DNA from: Enterococcus sp. DIV0212c
GTDB taxonomy: Bacteria; Bacillota; Bacilli; Lactobacillales; Enterococcaceae
Assembly (NCBI RefSeq): GCF_017377505.1
Contig: NZ_JAFREN010000008.1
Span: forward strand, 1 to 64,000
Length of the DNA: 64,000 nucleotides
Direction: 5' to 3'
Positions 36,417 to 45,471 of this stretch are shown here, piece by piece (the stretch's first letter is position 1; every line of letters begins with the position of its first letter). The notes beneath the pieces were generated by a model that ran no database searches, was not told the origin of the DNA, and saw only the letters and a program-made list of their open reading frames with translations. Position numbers and translations under genes: made by a program.

Positions 36417-37406
36417 ATGAAAAGAAATCGCTTATCAATCACCGTGGTTATTATTGTTATTTTTCTAATTGGATCATTTTTTGTAGAAAAAAAAGAAACG
36501 GTTAAAGAAAAAATGCCGACAGTAGGAGTACTCCAATTTGTCAGCCATCCAGCTTTGGATCAAATTTATAAAGGCATTCAAGCTGGATTGAAAGAAAAAG
36601 GATATGAAGATGGGAAAAATATGACTATTGCTTTTCAAAACGGACAAGCAGATCAAAGTAAGTTAACTACGATGAGCCAACAATTAGTCCAAGAAAAAAA
36701 GTCTGATGTTTTGATAGGGATTGCGACACCAGCAGCACAAGCACTTGCTAATACGACATCCGAGATACCAATCGTACTTGGAGCAATCACTGATCCAGTC
36801 AGTGCTGGACTTGTAAAAAATAATCAAAAACCAGGTGGAAATATAACTGGAGTTAGCGATAAGTCACCAGTCGATGCCCAGTTTGATTTAGTAACTAAAA
36901 TTTTGCCGAAAAGTAAAAAAATCGGAATTTTGTATGCATCTTCTGAGGAAAATTCAAAATATCAAGTAGAAGAGGCGAAAAAAGTTGCGGAAACGAAAGG
37001 TTTGACTGTTAAAACATTTGCGGTTCCTTCTAGTAACGAAATTGCGCAAACAGTTCAAGTCATGACAAGTGAAGTAGATGTTATTTATATTCCAACCGAT
37101 AATACTATAGCAAATGCGATGCAGACGGTGGTCAGTGAAGCTGACAAAACAAAAACACCAATAATTCCATCTGTAGATACAATGGTTGAACAAGGCGGAG
37201 TGGCTACAGTCGGCATCAATCAATTTGATTTAGGTGTACAAACAGGGAAGATGGCAGGGGCCATTTTATCAGGAGAATCAAAACCTGCAACAACACCGAT
37301 TTATACATTTAAAACAGGGGATATTATCATTAATCAAAAACAAGCGGATAAATTAGGGATTTCAATACCTGAAGATATTCAATCAAAAGCAAAAATAATA
37401 GATTAA
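36417..37406 (+). CDS. trpX: ABC transporter substrate-binding protein, TrpX-like
   Basis: A 329-residue binding protein of the family that includes TrpX (PF04392 type): an N-terminal hydrophobic anchor (about 8-22, no lipobox cysteine), then two alpha/beta lobes (VGVLQFVSHPALDQIYKGIQ, IPIVLGAITDPVSAGLV, VDVIYIPTDNTIANAM, PIIPSVDTMVEQGGVATVGI). With the permease and ATPase downstream it forms a complete importer. Tryptophan as substrate is inferred from family resemblance and from the Trp-codon leader upstream. Confidence 0.8.
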   Translation: MKRNRLSITVVIIVIFLIGSFFVEKKETVKEKMPTVGVLQFVSHPALDQIYKGIQAGLKEKGYEDGKNMTIAFQNGQADQSKLTTMSQQLVQEKKSDVLIGIATPAAQALANTTSEIPIVLGAITDPVSAGLVKNNQKPGGNITGVSDKSPVDAQFDLVTKILPKSKKIGILYASSEENSKYQVEEAKKVAETKGLTVKTFAVPSSNEIAQTVQVMTSEVDVIYIPTDNTIANAMQTVVSEADKTKTPIIPSVDTMVEQGGVATVGINQFDLGVQTGKMAGAILSGESKPATTPIYTFKTGDIIINQKQADKLGISIPEDIQSKAKIID

Positions 37407-37424
37407 ACATAAGGAGAGGATCAA

Positions 37425-38312
37425 ATGATTGTTTCAGCAATTGGGCAAGGGATGTTATGGGCAATATTAGGACTAGGTATTTTTATGACTTACCGTATTT
37501 TAAATTTTCCAGATATGACGACAGAAGGTTCATTTCCATTAGGAGGAGCAGTTTGTGTTACAGCAATTACATCAGGGATTCATCCAATCTTAGCAACGTT
37601 ATTAGGTGTTTTAGCAGGAATGTGTGCTGGCTTAGTAACAGGATTGCTTTTTACTAAAGGAAAAATCCCAGTGATCTTAGCAGGAATTTTAGTGATGTCT
37701 GGTTTAAATTCCGTTATTTTATATGTGATGCAGACACCAAATTTATCTTTATTGAACAAACCTAAAATTCAAGATTTCTTTTTACAATTAAACTTACCTA
37801 ACTATTACGATATTGTATTTTTAGGTGTGATATTTTTAGTGATCATTATTAGCTTACTCTTATTTTTCTTCAATACTAATTTAGGACAAGCCTATATTGC
37901 AACAGGCGACAACGAGCATATGGCTCGTTCAATCGGGATCAAAACTGATTCTATGAAGATTTTGGGATTGACTTTATCAAATGGAGTCATTGCATTATCA
38001 GGAGCTCTGATTGCACAAAATGACGGTTATGCAGATGTCAACAAAGGAACAGGTGTAATCGTTATTGGTTTGGCATCGATCATCATTGGAGAAGTGTTGT
38101 TTGGTGATTTAACGTTTGCTGAACGTTTAGTAGCAATTGTAGTTGGCAGTATTATTTACCAATTACTTATTTTATTAGTAATCAAACTTGGATTTGATAC
38201 GACATACTTAAAAATATTCTCTGCGGTAATCTTAGCAGCGTGCTTAATGATTCCTCAACTGAAAAAAGCGTTGAAGTTAAACTTTCTACCAGAAAAGGAG
38301 GTTAAAAAATGA
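37425..38312 (+). CDS. trpY: ABC transporter permease, TrpY-like
   Basis: A 295-residue membrane protein with eight to nine hydrophobic segments, of the branched-chain amino-acid/TrpY permease type (FMTYRILNFPDMTTEGSF near the start, then GVIALSGALIAQNDGYAD). It follows the binding protein by 18 bases and overlaps the ATPase gene by four bases, which indicates translational coupling. Confidence 0.82.
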   Translation: MIVSAIGQGMLWAILGLGIFMTYRILNFPDMTTEGSFPLGGAVCVTAITSGIHPILATLLGVLAGMCAGLVTGLLFTKGKIPVILAGILVMSGLNSVILYVMQTPNLSLLNKPKIQDFFLQLNLPNYYDIVFLGVIFLVIIISLLLFFFNTNLGQAYIATGDNEHMARSIGIKTDSMKILGLTLSNGVIALSGALIAQNDGYADVNKGTGVIVIGLASIIIGEVLFGDLTFAERLVAIVVGSIIYQLLILLVIKLGFDTTYLKIFSAVILAACLMIPQLKKALKLNFLPEKEVKK

Positions 38313-39094
38313 GTACAGTTTTAGAACTTAAAAACGCAACAAAACGAATCGACAATGGATTGAATGAGACAAAAGTAATTTTGAATCAAGTAAATCTTAC
38401 TATTGCTCAAGGTGAATTTGTTACAGTATTAGGCGGCAATGGTGCTGGTAAAAGTACGTTATTCAATAGTATTGCAGGAACGATCGATTTGAGTGAAGGC
38501 GACTTATTTATCAACGATCAGAAAATCACTACTTATTCAGAAGAAAAACGAGCAAAATATTTTTCACGTGTTTTTCAAGATCCTAAAATGGGGACAGCAC
38601 CAAGAATGACTGTTGCTGAAAACTTACTTTTAGCGATGTATCGAGGGAAAAAACGTGGGCTGCGTTTACGTAAAATAAATGAACAAAGAGCATTTTTTAC
38701 AAAGATTTGCAGTGAAGTAGGAAATGGTCTGGAAAAATATTTGGATACACCAACTGGTAACCTTTCAGGCGGGCAAAGACAAGCATTAAGCTTATTAATG
38801 GCCACTCTGACTAAACCAGAATTATTGCTTTTAGATGAACATACAGCAGCGCTAGATCCGAAAACATCTAAACAGCTGATGCAGTTGACAGATCAACGAA
38901 TCAAAGAGGCTGATTTAACTTGTTTGATGATCACTCACCGAATGGAAGATGCCTTACATTATGGTAATCGCTTGATCGTCTTGCAAAAAGGACGAATTAT
39001 TAAAGATTTGAATAAAGAGGAAAAAGAAAAATTAACATTACCAGACTTATTGCTGTTTTTTGAAGAAGAGCCTGAAGAAATCGCAATTGATTGA
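38309..39094 (+). CDS. trpZ: ABC transporter ATPase, TrpZ-like
   Basis: A 261-residue ABC ATPase with Walker A GGNGAGKST, signature LSGGQRQAL, Walker B LLLLDEHTAALDP and switch histidine ITHRMED. The usual Glu-Pro after Walker B is Glu-His. It energises uptake by the products of the two preceding genes. Confidence 0.85.
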   Translation: MSTVLELKNATKRIDNGLNETKVILNQVNLTIAQGEFVTVLGGNGAGKSTLFNSIAGTIDLSEGDLFINDQKITTYSEEKRAKYFSRVFQDPKMGTAPRMTVAENLLLAMYRGKKRGLRLRKINEQRAFFTKICSEVGNGLEKYLDTPTGNLSGGQRQALSLLMATLTKPELLLLDEHTAALDPKTSKQLMQLTDQRIKEADLTCLMITHRMEDALHYGNRLIVLQKGRIIKDLNKEEKEKLTLPDLLLFFEEEPEEIAID

Positions 39095-39100
39095 ATTAAA

Positions 39101-39145
39101 AAGAGTGTGGAACAAAAGTAAAAATCACTTTTGTTTCACACTCTA
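39101..39145. terminator. Terminator hairpin between convergent operons
   Basis: AGAGTGTGGAACAAAAGT pairs with ACTTTTGTTTCACACTCT. The T-run is on the minus strand, so it mainly ends the leftward exporter genes. Confidence 0.78.
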
Positions 39146-39160
39146 AATACGAATAAAAGA

Positions 39161-39195
39161 TGGAATCAGAAGTAAACGCTTCTGGTCCATTTTTT
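39161..39195 (+). terminator. Terminator of the Trp importer operon
   Basis: TGGAATCAGAAG (39161-39172) pairs imperfectly with CTTCTGGTCCA (39179-39189), followed by six T. A hairpin built on the same GATGG..CAGAAG / CTTCTG..TCC plan ends the gene at 47876. Confidence 0.75.
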
Positions 39196-39197
39196 AA

Positions 39198-39656
39198 TTA
39201 CTGTGTTTTTATCACAGATTTATTTTTGTCCAATAATTTTTTTAACAGGCGTTCAACAATCCCGGTAACCATAAAACCAGCAGCAATTGCTCCAGCTGTC
39301 ATGATGACTTTAATAATTGAATGGAAGCCATCAACATACTCACCTAAAACAATACTTCTAACCGCTTGATAGGCTGGACCGCCTGGTACTAAAGGAACAA
39401 GGCTTGGGATATTGAAAATTGTCATAGGCATTTTTTTTCTGCGTGAAAAATAAATGCTTACTAAACCAATACCAATTGCTCCAAGAAAATTAGCAAATAT
39501 CGCTCCTGCTTCTAAATTTTTTGTCAACCAAAAAATCATCCAACCAACAGAACCAGTGATGCCGCAAGCGTTTAACACTTTTCTAGGTACATTTGTAACG
39601 ATTCCAAAAGTAACCGTACTTAAATAACTAAATAAACAATGAATGACAACTTCCAC
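39198..39656 (-). CDS. Threonine/serine exporter, ThrE small subunit (DUF3815 type)
   Basis: A 152-residue membrane protein with about four to five hydrophobic segments, corresponding to the C-terminal half of ThrE (VPLVPGGPAYQAVRSIVLGEYVDG). It lies 12 bases after the gene for the N-terminal half. In many Firmicutes the exporter is split in this way. The substrate assignment rests on the family. Confidence 0.85.
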   Translation of the reverse strand: MEVVIHCLFSYLSTVTFGIVTNVPRKVLNACGITGSVGWMIFWLTKNLEAGAIFANFLGAIGIGLVSIYFSRRKKMPMTIFNIPSLVPLVPGGPAYQAVRSIVLGEYVDGFHSIIKVIMTAGAIAAGFMVTGIVERLLKKLLDKNKSVIKTQ

Positions 39657-39668
39657 AGTCAGGTCTCC

Positions 39669-40430
39669 TTACATAAATAATTTAAAAACAATTGCGATGC
39701 CAATTCCGATCGATCCTGCAATAAAAATCGCTTCCGTTGCACGAGCAGTTCCGCTCAGCAAATGACCTGCGAGTATATCTCTAAAGGAATTTGTGATTGC
39801 AACTCCAGGAACAAGCGGCATAACAGCACCGATAATGATATTATCAATATTTTCAGCTAAGTGAAATTTTACCGCTAAATAGGCTAATAAACCAATTGTA
39901 AAAGCAGCAAGAAAATCATCTAGAAACTTAATATTTAGCCATTCCTTAGTAAAAAAAGAAATACTGAAACCAATCATACCAATAATAAAGGTAGCAAAAA
40001 AATCATTCCAATTACCGCCAAATATATACATCAAGGTACAACTAACAAGTCCGGCTGCGAAAATTTGTAGAGGAACTGAATAGGTTGGTGCGTCATGATC
40101 AATGTTTGTTAGTCTATGATTTAGTTCATTCAAAGAAATTTCTTTATTAGCAAATTTCCGTGAAAGACTATTTACGATTGCGACTTTTTCTAAATTAATA
40201 CTTCGTTCCGTAACATTTTCTAATTGAGTGTAATTACTTGAACGAAATCCCATAAATAATCCTGTCGCAGTAACGTAGCTAACACTTTCATTTTGACCAG
40301 CATTTTCAGCAATTCTATTCATCGTATCTTCTACACGATAGACTTCAGAACCGCTCTCAGTCATAATTTTACCAGCCATCAAGCATGTATCTAAAATAAG
40401 TTGCATATTAGGTTCTTTATTTTCACACAT
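39669..40430 (-). CDS. Threonine/serine exporter, ThrE large subunit (DUF1212 type)
   Basis: A 253-residue protein with an N-terminal soluble domain (LDTCLMAGKIMTESGSEVYRVEDTMNRIA is the family hallmark) and about five membrane segments ending near 250 (GAVMPLVPGVAITNSFRDILAGH). It pairs with the small subunit downstream to form an amino-acid exporter. It runs convergent to the Trp importer. Confidence 0.87.
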   Translation of the reverse strand: MCENKEPNMQLILDTCLMAGKIMTESGSEVYRVEDTMNRIAENAGQNESVSYVTATGLFMGFRSSNYTQLENVTERSINLEKVAIVNSLSRKFANKEISLNELNHRLTNIDHDAPTYSVPLQIFAAGLVSCTLMYIFGGNWNDFFATFIIGMIGFSISFFTKEWLNIKFLDDFLAAFTIGLLAYLAVKFHLAENIDNIIIGAVMPLVPGVAITNSFRDILAGHLLSGTARATEAIFIAGSIGIGIAIVFKLFM

Positions 40431-40680
40431 AAATCAAAACTCCTCACAGTAAAGTTTACAATAAAAGTAGTGTATCACTTTTTCCTGTTATTTGAAATGG
40501 ACAGAATCTTTTGCTAGAGAAAAATGTTTAAAATTTACATAGAAATGTTTAGAATACCCTTAGAATTATAAAAAACTCCTAAAACTTTGAAGGAAACCTC
40601 ACAGATTCATAAAAGACACTTGCATTTTTATAGCAAAAGTCCTATCCTTGTATGTAAGAAACCGAAGGGGTCTAGATATT

Positions 40681-40869
40681 ATGGATAAACAATGGTCACT
40701 TTATTCAGTAAGCAGTCTGATTTTACTTGTATTGTTAAAAAGAACGTTCGATCAAGGGCATATGGGATTAAGCGTTATTCTGTTTTTTCTCTTACTGATT
40801 CAAGTGACAGGGACCGTTGTCTGTGTTCATCAAAAAAGACATAAAAAAGAAATCCCATCTTCTAAATAA
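40681..40869 (+). CDS. Small membrane protein of 62 residues
   Basis: The ATG at 40681 follows AAGGGG; an upstream in-frame start at 40648 has no ribosome site. The product has two hydrophobic segments (about 9-20 and 29-47) and a Lys/His-rich tail. Function unknown. It has its own terminator overlapping the stop codon, so it appears to be a monocistronic gene. Confidence 0.6.
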   Translation: MDKQWSLYSVSSLILLVLLKRTFDQGHMGLSVILFFLLLIQVTGTVVCVHQKRHKKEIPSSK

Positions 40870-40886
40870 GAAGTGGGATTTTTTAT
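40850..40886 (+). terminator. Intrinsic terminator
   Basis: AAATCCCATCTTCT (40850-40863) pairs with AGAAGTGGGATTT (40869-40881), followed by a T-run. The stem includes the last codons of the 62-residue gene. Confidence 0.82.
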
Positions 40887-40909
40887 TGCCATTTTCAGAG
40901 ATACATCCA

Positions 40910-41683
40910 TTAAATCAAATCAAAATGTTTTAAGGCATGAACAATGCCGCCATCAGTATTTTTCTTAGTAATAAAACTAGAACGTTCTTTTAATTCGATC
41001 CGTGCATTTTCCATAGCAATTTTATTGTCACAAGCTTCAAATAAAGCCAGATCATTGATTCCATCACCGAAGGCAAAAGTTGGAACCTTTGGTAAATTCA
41101 ACGTTTTAAATAAGTTTTGGACACCGCTGCCTTTAGAAACGCCTTTCCTAACAGTATCAATTGAGTATGGACCATTACGATAAAATGTCATTTCTGGAAA
41201 ATGTTCTAAATAATACGCGTCACCATCTTCCGATAAGACTAACATCATATTAACTGTTTTTCCATCTAAGCTAGAACGATCGATTACAGGAACATCAGAA
41301 TGGATAAAAGCATAGGCGTTTGCAACGATCTCATTATGACCAGAACACCAAATTTGCTGATCATTGTAATACGAGATTTCGTGACCTAAACTTTTGACAT
41401 GTTCATACATTTTTAAGCACTCTTCATAGGTAAACTCATCTGAATAAACTTTCTTTCCTTCGACTTGAATAAACTGTCCATTCATTACAATCGCTGAATC
41501 AATACCGCTAACTTTCATAATCTGTTCAATTTCTACGATCGTACGACCAGTCGCGATTAAAGGTAAGACATGATTGTCTTTTAAGGCCTGGATCGCGCTT
41601 GTGATTTCAGGTGTGATTTGTGATTTATTATCCAATAATGTACCATCTAAATCAAAAAAAGCAACTGCTTGTATATTTTCCAT
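40910..41683 (-). CDS. HAD-superfamily Cof-type phosphatase
   Basis: A 257-residue HAD hydrolase: motif I FFDLDGTLLDN (nucleophile Asp), motif II IATGRT, motif III lysine in KGSGVQNL and motif IV FGDGINDLALF. It has the C2-type cap domain of the Cof/YidA family, which dephosphorylate sugar phosphates or flavin/pyridoxal phosphates. It is divergent from the response-regulator gene. The exact substrate is unknown. Confidence 0.9.
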   Translation of the reverse strand: MENIQAVAFFDLDGTLLDNKSQITPEITSAIQALKDNHVLPLIATGRTIVEIEQIMKVSGIDSAIVMNGQFIQVEGKKVYSDEFTYEECLKMYEHVKSLGHEISYYNDQQIWCSGHNEIVANAYAFIHSDVPVIDRSSLDGKTVNMMLVLSEDGDAYYLEHFPEMTFYRNGPYSIDTVRKGVSKGSGVQNLFKTLNLPKVPTFAFGDGINDLALFEACDNKIAMENARIELKERSSFITKKNTDGGIVHALKHFDLI

Positions 41684-41764
41684 GAATTTTCAACGTCCTT
41701 TCATTCTTAATCTTATCAAAGATTGAATAAAAGACAAAGCTTTTTTGAAGAAAGATAGAAGTTA

Positions 41765-41793
41765 TTGGAGATAGCTAAAATTTAGAGTATAAT
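41765..41793 (+). promoter_or_regulatory. Promoter of the two-component operon
   Basis: TTGGAG (41765-41770) and TATAAT (41788-41793) with a 17-base spacer, about 40 bases before the response-regulator ATG. Confidence 0.65.
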
Positions 41794-41833
41794 ATAAGTG
41801 ACGTTAAACTTGAATTGAAGAGGAGAATATACA

Positions 41834-42553
41834 ATGAATGTATTAATGATAGAAGATAATGAATCCGTATCAGAAATGATGCAAATGTTTTTCTTAAACG
41901 AGGGCTGGGATGCTACATTTAAATATGATGGCAAAGAAGGCTTAGATACTTTTTTAGAAAATCCTGAAAAGTGGGATATGATTACGTTGGATTTAAACTT
42001 ACCAACAATGGATGGAATGGCTGTCTGCCGAGAAGTCCGCAAAGTATCGAATACTGTTCCGATTATTATGCTGACTGCCAGAGATTCTGAAAGTGATCAG
42101 GTAATTGGCTTAGAAATGGGTGCAGATGACTATGTAACAAAACCATTTAGCCCGCTAACTTTGATTGCTCGAATAAAAGCACTACATCGTCGTTCAGAAA
42201 TAGGAGATCATGCAACAGACGGCGTAGAGCGTTCAGATGATCAATTTGATGTAGAGACAGATCACTTTAAGATGAATACAAAGACACGAGAGGCATACCT
42301 TGATAATAAATTAATCGGTGGGTTGACACCAAAAGAATTTGACTTGCTTTATACATTAGCGAAAAAACCAAGACAGGTATTTTCTCGTGAACAATTACTT
42401 GAGATGGTTTGGGATTATCAGTATTTTGGTGACGAACGTACAGTAGATGCACATATTAAAAAATTACGTCAAAAAATTGAAAAAGTGGGACCGCAAGTTA
42501 TACAAACCGTTTGGGGTGTAGGGTATAAATTTGATGATTCTGGAGTCGCTTAG
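41834..42553 (+). CDS. OmpR-family response regulator (LisR/EtaR-like)
   Basis: A 239-residue regulator: receiver domain (1-118) with phospho-acceptor Asp53 (ITLDLNLP) and conserved Lys in YVTKPF, then a winged-helix DNA-binding domain (about 140-235, TPKEFDLLYTLAKKP and RTVDAHIKKLRQKI). Its sequence and pairing fit the LisRK group, known in E. faecalis as EtaRS and tied to envelope stress and acid tolerance; this identification is from memory and not certain. Its stop codon directly abuts the kinase start. Confidence 0.92.
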   Translation: MNVLMIEDNESVSEMMQMFFLNEGWDATFKYDGKEGLDTFLENPEKWDMITLDLNLPTMDGMAVCREVRKVSNTVPIIMLTARDSESDQVIGLEMGADDYVTKPFSPLTLIARIKALHRRSEIGDHATDGVERSDDQFDVETDHFKMNTKTREAYLDNKLIGGLTPKEFDLLYTLAKKPRQVFSREQLLEMVWDYQYFGDERTVDAHIKKLRQKIEKVGPQVIQTVWGVGYKFDDSGVA

Positions 42554-44023
42554 ATGAAATATTTATATCAACAATTACTGGCGTTTTGGGGTGTGATCAT
42601 CTTGATCATTTTGATTGTTGGTACATCCTTTACGCAGCTTACTAAAAAGACGATGCAAGATACAAATTATGAGCAGCTTCGTGGTTACGCTCAGTCATCA
42701 TGGAAGACCAAAGACTCTATCAATCGATATCCAGGAATGACCGATCAAGAGTTACTAAATATGTCTTTTACTATATCAGAAAGTGTATTGAGCAATCAGG
42801 ATGTTCAGTTTATTTTTATCGATCATGATATGTCGATTCAATATCCAATCAATACAAAAAAGAAATTAGATTACTCTTTGATAGAAGCAAACTGGGAAAA
42901 ATTGATGGATGGGCAACATGAATATATCACCATCAATAAAGACATCTATGGAAATGATAATATGTCTTCCTATGTCATGATACCAGTTACTCAGACAAAT
43001 ACTCAAACGAATGAAAATACGATTATTGGCGCTTTAGTAGTTACGCAACCAGCAAAAAATGTTTCCGATAGTGTAGATGCAATAACGGGTAATCTGTTTA
43101 AGGGATTTATCATATCAAGTATTGTAGGCTTGATATTGAGTTACTTTTTTGCCAGTTTCCAAGTAAAACGAATCAATCGAATGAGAAAAGCAACAAAAGA
43201 GATAACTAGTGGGAATTTTGACATTAAACTCGTTACGCATGATAAGGATGAGTTTGATGATTTAGCAGAAGACTTTAATAAAATGGCTGAGTCATTAAAG
43301 GAATCCAGAGAAGAGATCGATCGTCAGGAAGACCGGCGACGTCAATTTATGGCAGATGCCTCTCATGAGATGAGAACGCCTTTGACGACCATTAATGGCT
43401 TGCTTGAAGGGTTGCAATACAATGCAATACCAGAAGCTCAAAGAGAAAATGCGATTAAGCTTATGCAAAATGAAACATCCCGGCTTATTCGTTTAGTAAA
43501 TGAAAATTTGGATTATGAAAAAATAAGAACCAATCAAATTAGTATCGTAGTCAAAAAATTCGATGCAACTGAGACGTTAAAAAACATTATTACTCAATTA
43601 GAAGCAAAAGCAGAATCAGCGAATGACCAACTTATTTTAGAGACAGATGAAGCTATAGATGTTTTTGCAGATTACGATCGTTTTGTTCAGATCATGGTAA
43701 ACATCATTCAAAATGCGATTCAATTTACGCACGATGGTGAGATAAGAATTCGTATTCAAAAAGGGTATTTAGAGACGATTGTGACAATCACTGACACAGG
43801 AATTGGAATGTCAGAAGAGCAAGTCCAAAATATTTGGGATCGCTATTACAAAGTTGATCCATCAAGAAAAAATACGAAATATGGTGAATCAGGTCTAGGT
43901 TTATCCATTGTTCAGCAGTTAGTAAGATTGCACAAAGGAAAAATTAATGTCGAAAGTGAAGAAGGACAAGGGACTAGCTTTACTATTTCATTTCCAGATG
44001 TTGAGATCGAAGATCAAGAATAA
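42554..44023 (+). CDS. Sensor histidine kinase (LisK/EtaS-like)
   Basis: A 489-residue membrane kinase: helix 1 (about 7-26), an extracellular domain of about 150 residues, helix 2 (about 184-205), HAMP (about 206-260), phospho-acceptor His271 in ASHEMRTPLTTING and an ATPase domain with N box (NIIQNAIQFT), G1 (DTGIGMS) and G2 (GLGLSIV). It phosphorylates the response regulator encoded immediately upstream. Confidence 0.93.
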   Translation: MKYLYQQLLAFWGVIILIILIVGTSFTQLTKKTMQDTNYEQLRGYAQSSWKTKDSINRYPGMTDQELLNMSFTISESVLSNQDVQFIFIDHDMSIQYPINTKKKLDYSLIEANWEKLMDGQHEYITINKDIYGNDNMSSYVMIPVTQTNTQTNENTIIGALVVTQPAKNVSDSVDAITGNLFKGFIISSIVGLILSYFFASFQVKRINRMRKATKEITSGNFDIKLVTHDKDEFDDLAEDFNKMAESLKESREEIDRQEDRRRQFMADASHEMRTPLTTINGLLEGLQYNAIPEAQRENAIKLMQNETSRLIRLVNENLDYEKIRTNQISIVVKKFDATETLKNIITQLEAKAESANDQLILETDEAIDVFADYDRFVQIMVNIIQNAIQFTHDGEIRIRIQKGYLETIVTITDTGIGMSEEQVQNIWDRYYKVDPSRKNTKYGESGLGLSIVQQLVRLHKGKINVESEEGQGTSFTISFPDVEIEDQE

Positions 44024-44035
44024 GTATAAAAGAGA

Positions 44036-44088
44036 ACAAGACAAAAGCAGCTCCTAGAATTTCAAAGGAGCTGCTTTTGTTTTGTTGT
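44036..44088. terminator. Bidirectional intrinsic terminator
   Basis: ACAAAAGCAGCTCCT (44041-44055) pairs with AGGAGCTGCTTTTGT (44066-44080), followed by T-rich sequence. It lies between the kinase gene and the leftward ABC-like gene. Confidence 0.88.
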
Positions 44089-44098
44089 TTATTCAATT

Positions 44099-44650
44099 TT
44101 AAGCCGTTTTAATGATTTTATCCATGTATGGACTTTCAGCAATTTGAATATCATTTGTCAGAACTAAAATCGCCTTTTGTTTTTCTTTGGCGATTTTTTG
44201 AAGCAACGGTAATAATTCTTGGCGTTGGCCAATGGAAAGTTCTTGAAAGATATCATCAATAATAATGATGTCCTTATCTATGAGCAATAATTGAACCAAT
44301 TGAAGTTTGACTTGTTCAAACGTTGTTAGTTGCTCTTCAGATTTATTTAGCACACTCGTCGTAAGTCCGACATACTCAAGATAGTTATTGAGCAGTTGTT
44401 TTTTATTTTTTTCTTTGATGGAAGCTCCGACAAATAGATTATCTCTAATGGAAAGATAAGGTAAAAAAGTGTTTTCAGATAGAATGAAACCAATCGCCAT
44501 TGACTGTTTCATATCAAACGTTTTATCGATCAAAAAGTAAAAATCGGCTTGAATACTACTTTGATCTTCTAAAACAACGGTCATATGTTGTTGCTGAAAC
44601 AACTCTTTAAAGCTATTTTCTGTCCAATTTTTTTCTAAAGAAAAATTCAT
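44099..44650 (-). CDS. Degenerate ABC ATPase-like protein lacking a Walker A motif
   Basis: A 183-residue protein that resembles the LolD/MacB ABC ATPase fold from the Q-loop region onward (GFILSENTFLPYLSIRDNLFVG) and has a Walker B-like IIIIDDIFQELS. The P-loop GxxGxGKS is missing, the N-terminus is short (183 against about 220 residues), the signature is replaced by QLTTFEQVKL, and the switch histidine is absent (LVLTNDIQ). It should not hydrolyse ATP normally. The frame is intact with a start ribosome site, so it is not an obvious pseudogene. It follows a permease-like gene by four bases. Confidence 0.75.
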   Translation of the reverse strand: MNFSLEKNWTENSFKELFQQQHMTVVLEDQSSIQADFYFLIDKTFDMKQSMAIGFILSENTFLPYLSIRDNLFVGASIKEKNKKQLLNNYLEYVGLTTSVLNKSEEQLTTFEQVKLQLVQLLLIDKDIIIIDDIFQELSIGQRQELLPLLQKIAKEKQKAILVLTNDIQIAESPYMDKIIKTA

Positions 44651-44654
44651 TTAC

Positions 44655-45374
44655 TCACATCCTAAATACTTTTTTCGTTTTTTTTGAAAATGAGCTAGAT
44701 AATAATAAAGTAATTCCAGTTGTTATAGACAATAGGGCAAAACAATTTTTTAAGAATGCCCTGAAAATGGTAGCGACAGGTAAACCGCTGATTCCAATAG
44801 AAAGGAAATGTGTATTTCCAATCGTATTCACCATTTGATTTGGAGTGCTTTCTAAAATAAAATTTGAAGAGAAAAAAGCCACTCGTTTAATACCTAATCC
44901 ATCTGTAATCAATGGCCGAATCTGCATCAAAATAAACTCATATGTATGTTGGCAAACTAAGAGGAATACAGCAGCAGTGAACATTCCTACAATTATTGGT
45001 ATAAGATTTTCCCAGAGCAATTGCTTGATGACAAACCGCTTTGAAAATCCCATAATACGCCATTTCAGCATATCTTGTTCCTTTACTCGCAATGAAATAA
45101 AAATGATTACAGCAGTCAAAACTACCCAAATAAATAAAACGGCTAGATACAAAGAGGAATAGAGCTTTATTATTTTGTGATAATTAACAAGGTAATCAGA
45201 GATATTGGGCAAATTGCTGACTTGATCATGTAAGATTTTTTCCATATCAATGAGGTTCAAAATACTGGTTGTTAAAAATAGAAAAAATGCGGAACAGATG
45301 CCAATGCCAAAAGAAATTTTTTTATGATAAGAAACGCTAGCGAAAGCGTAACGTATATTTTTCAAAAGATTCAC
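44655..45374 (-). CDS. FtsX/MacB-like ABC permease, short form
   Basis: A 239-residue membrane protein with four hydrophobic segments (about 20-43, 75-97, 117-140 and 205-228) and the MacB/FtsX-like coupling stretch KWRIMGFSKRFVIKQLLWENLIP. The usual large extracellular domain is very small. It pairs with the degenerate ATPase-like protein. Its location beside an envelope-stress type two-component system suggests a sensing or accessory role; this is inference. Confidence 0.7.
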   Translation of the reverse strand: MNLLKNIRYAFASVSYHKKISFGIGICSAFFLFLTTSILNLIDMEKILHDQVSNLPNISDYLVNYHKIIKLYSSLYLAVLFIWVVLTAVIIFISLRVKEQDMLKWRIMGFSKRFVIKQLLWENLIPIIVGMFTAAVFLLVCQHTYEFILMQIRPLITDGLGIKRVAFFSSNFILESTPNQMVNTIGNTHFLSIGISGLPVATIFRAFLKNCFALLSITTGITLLLSSSFSKKTKKVFRM

Positions 45375-45471
45375 CTCACTACGATAAGTATAAAAGAAGA
45401 ATATGAATTAATTATGAAAAAGATTTAAAAAAGCTTGAGTAATTTACTCAAGCTTTCGTGATTAATTGTTA

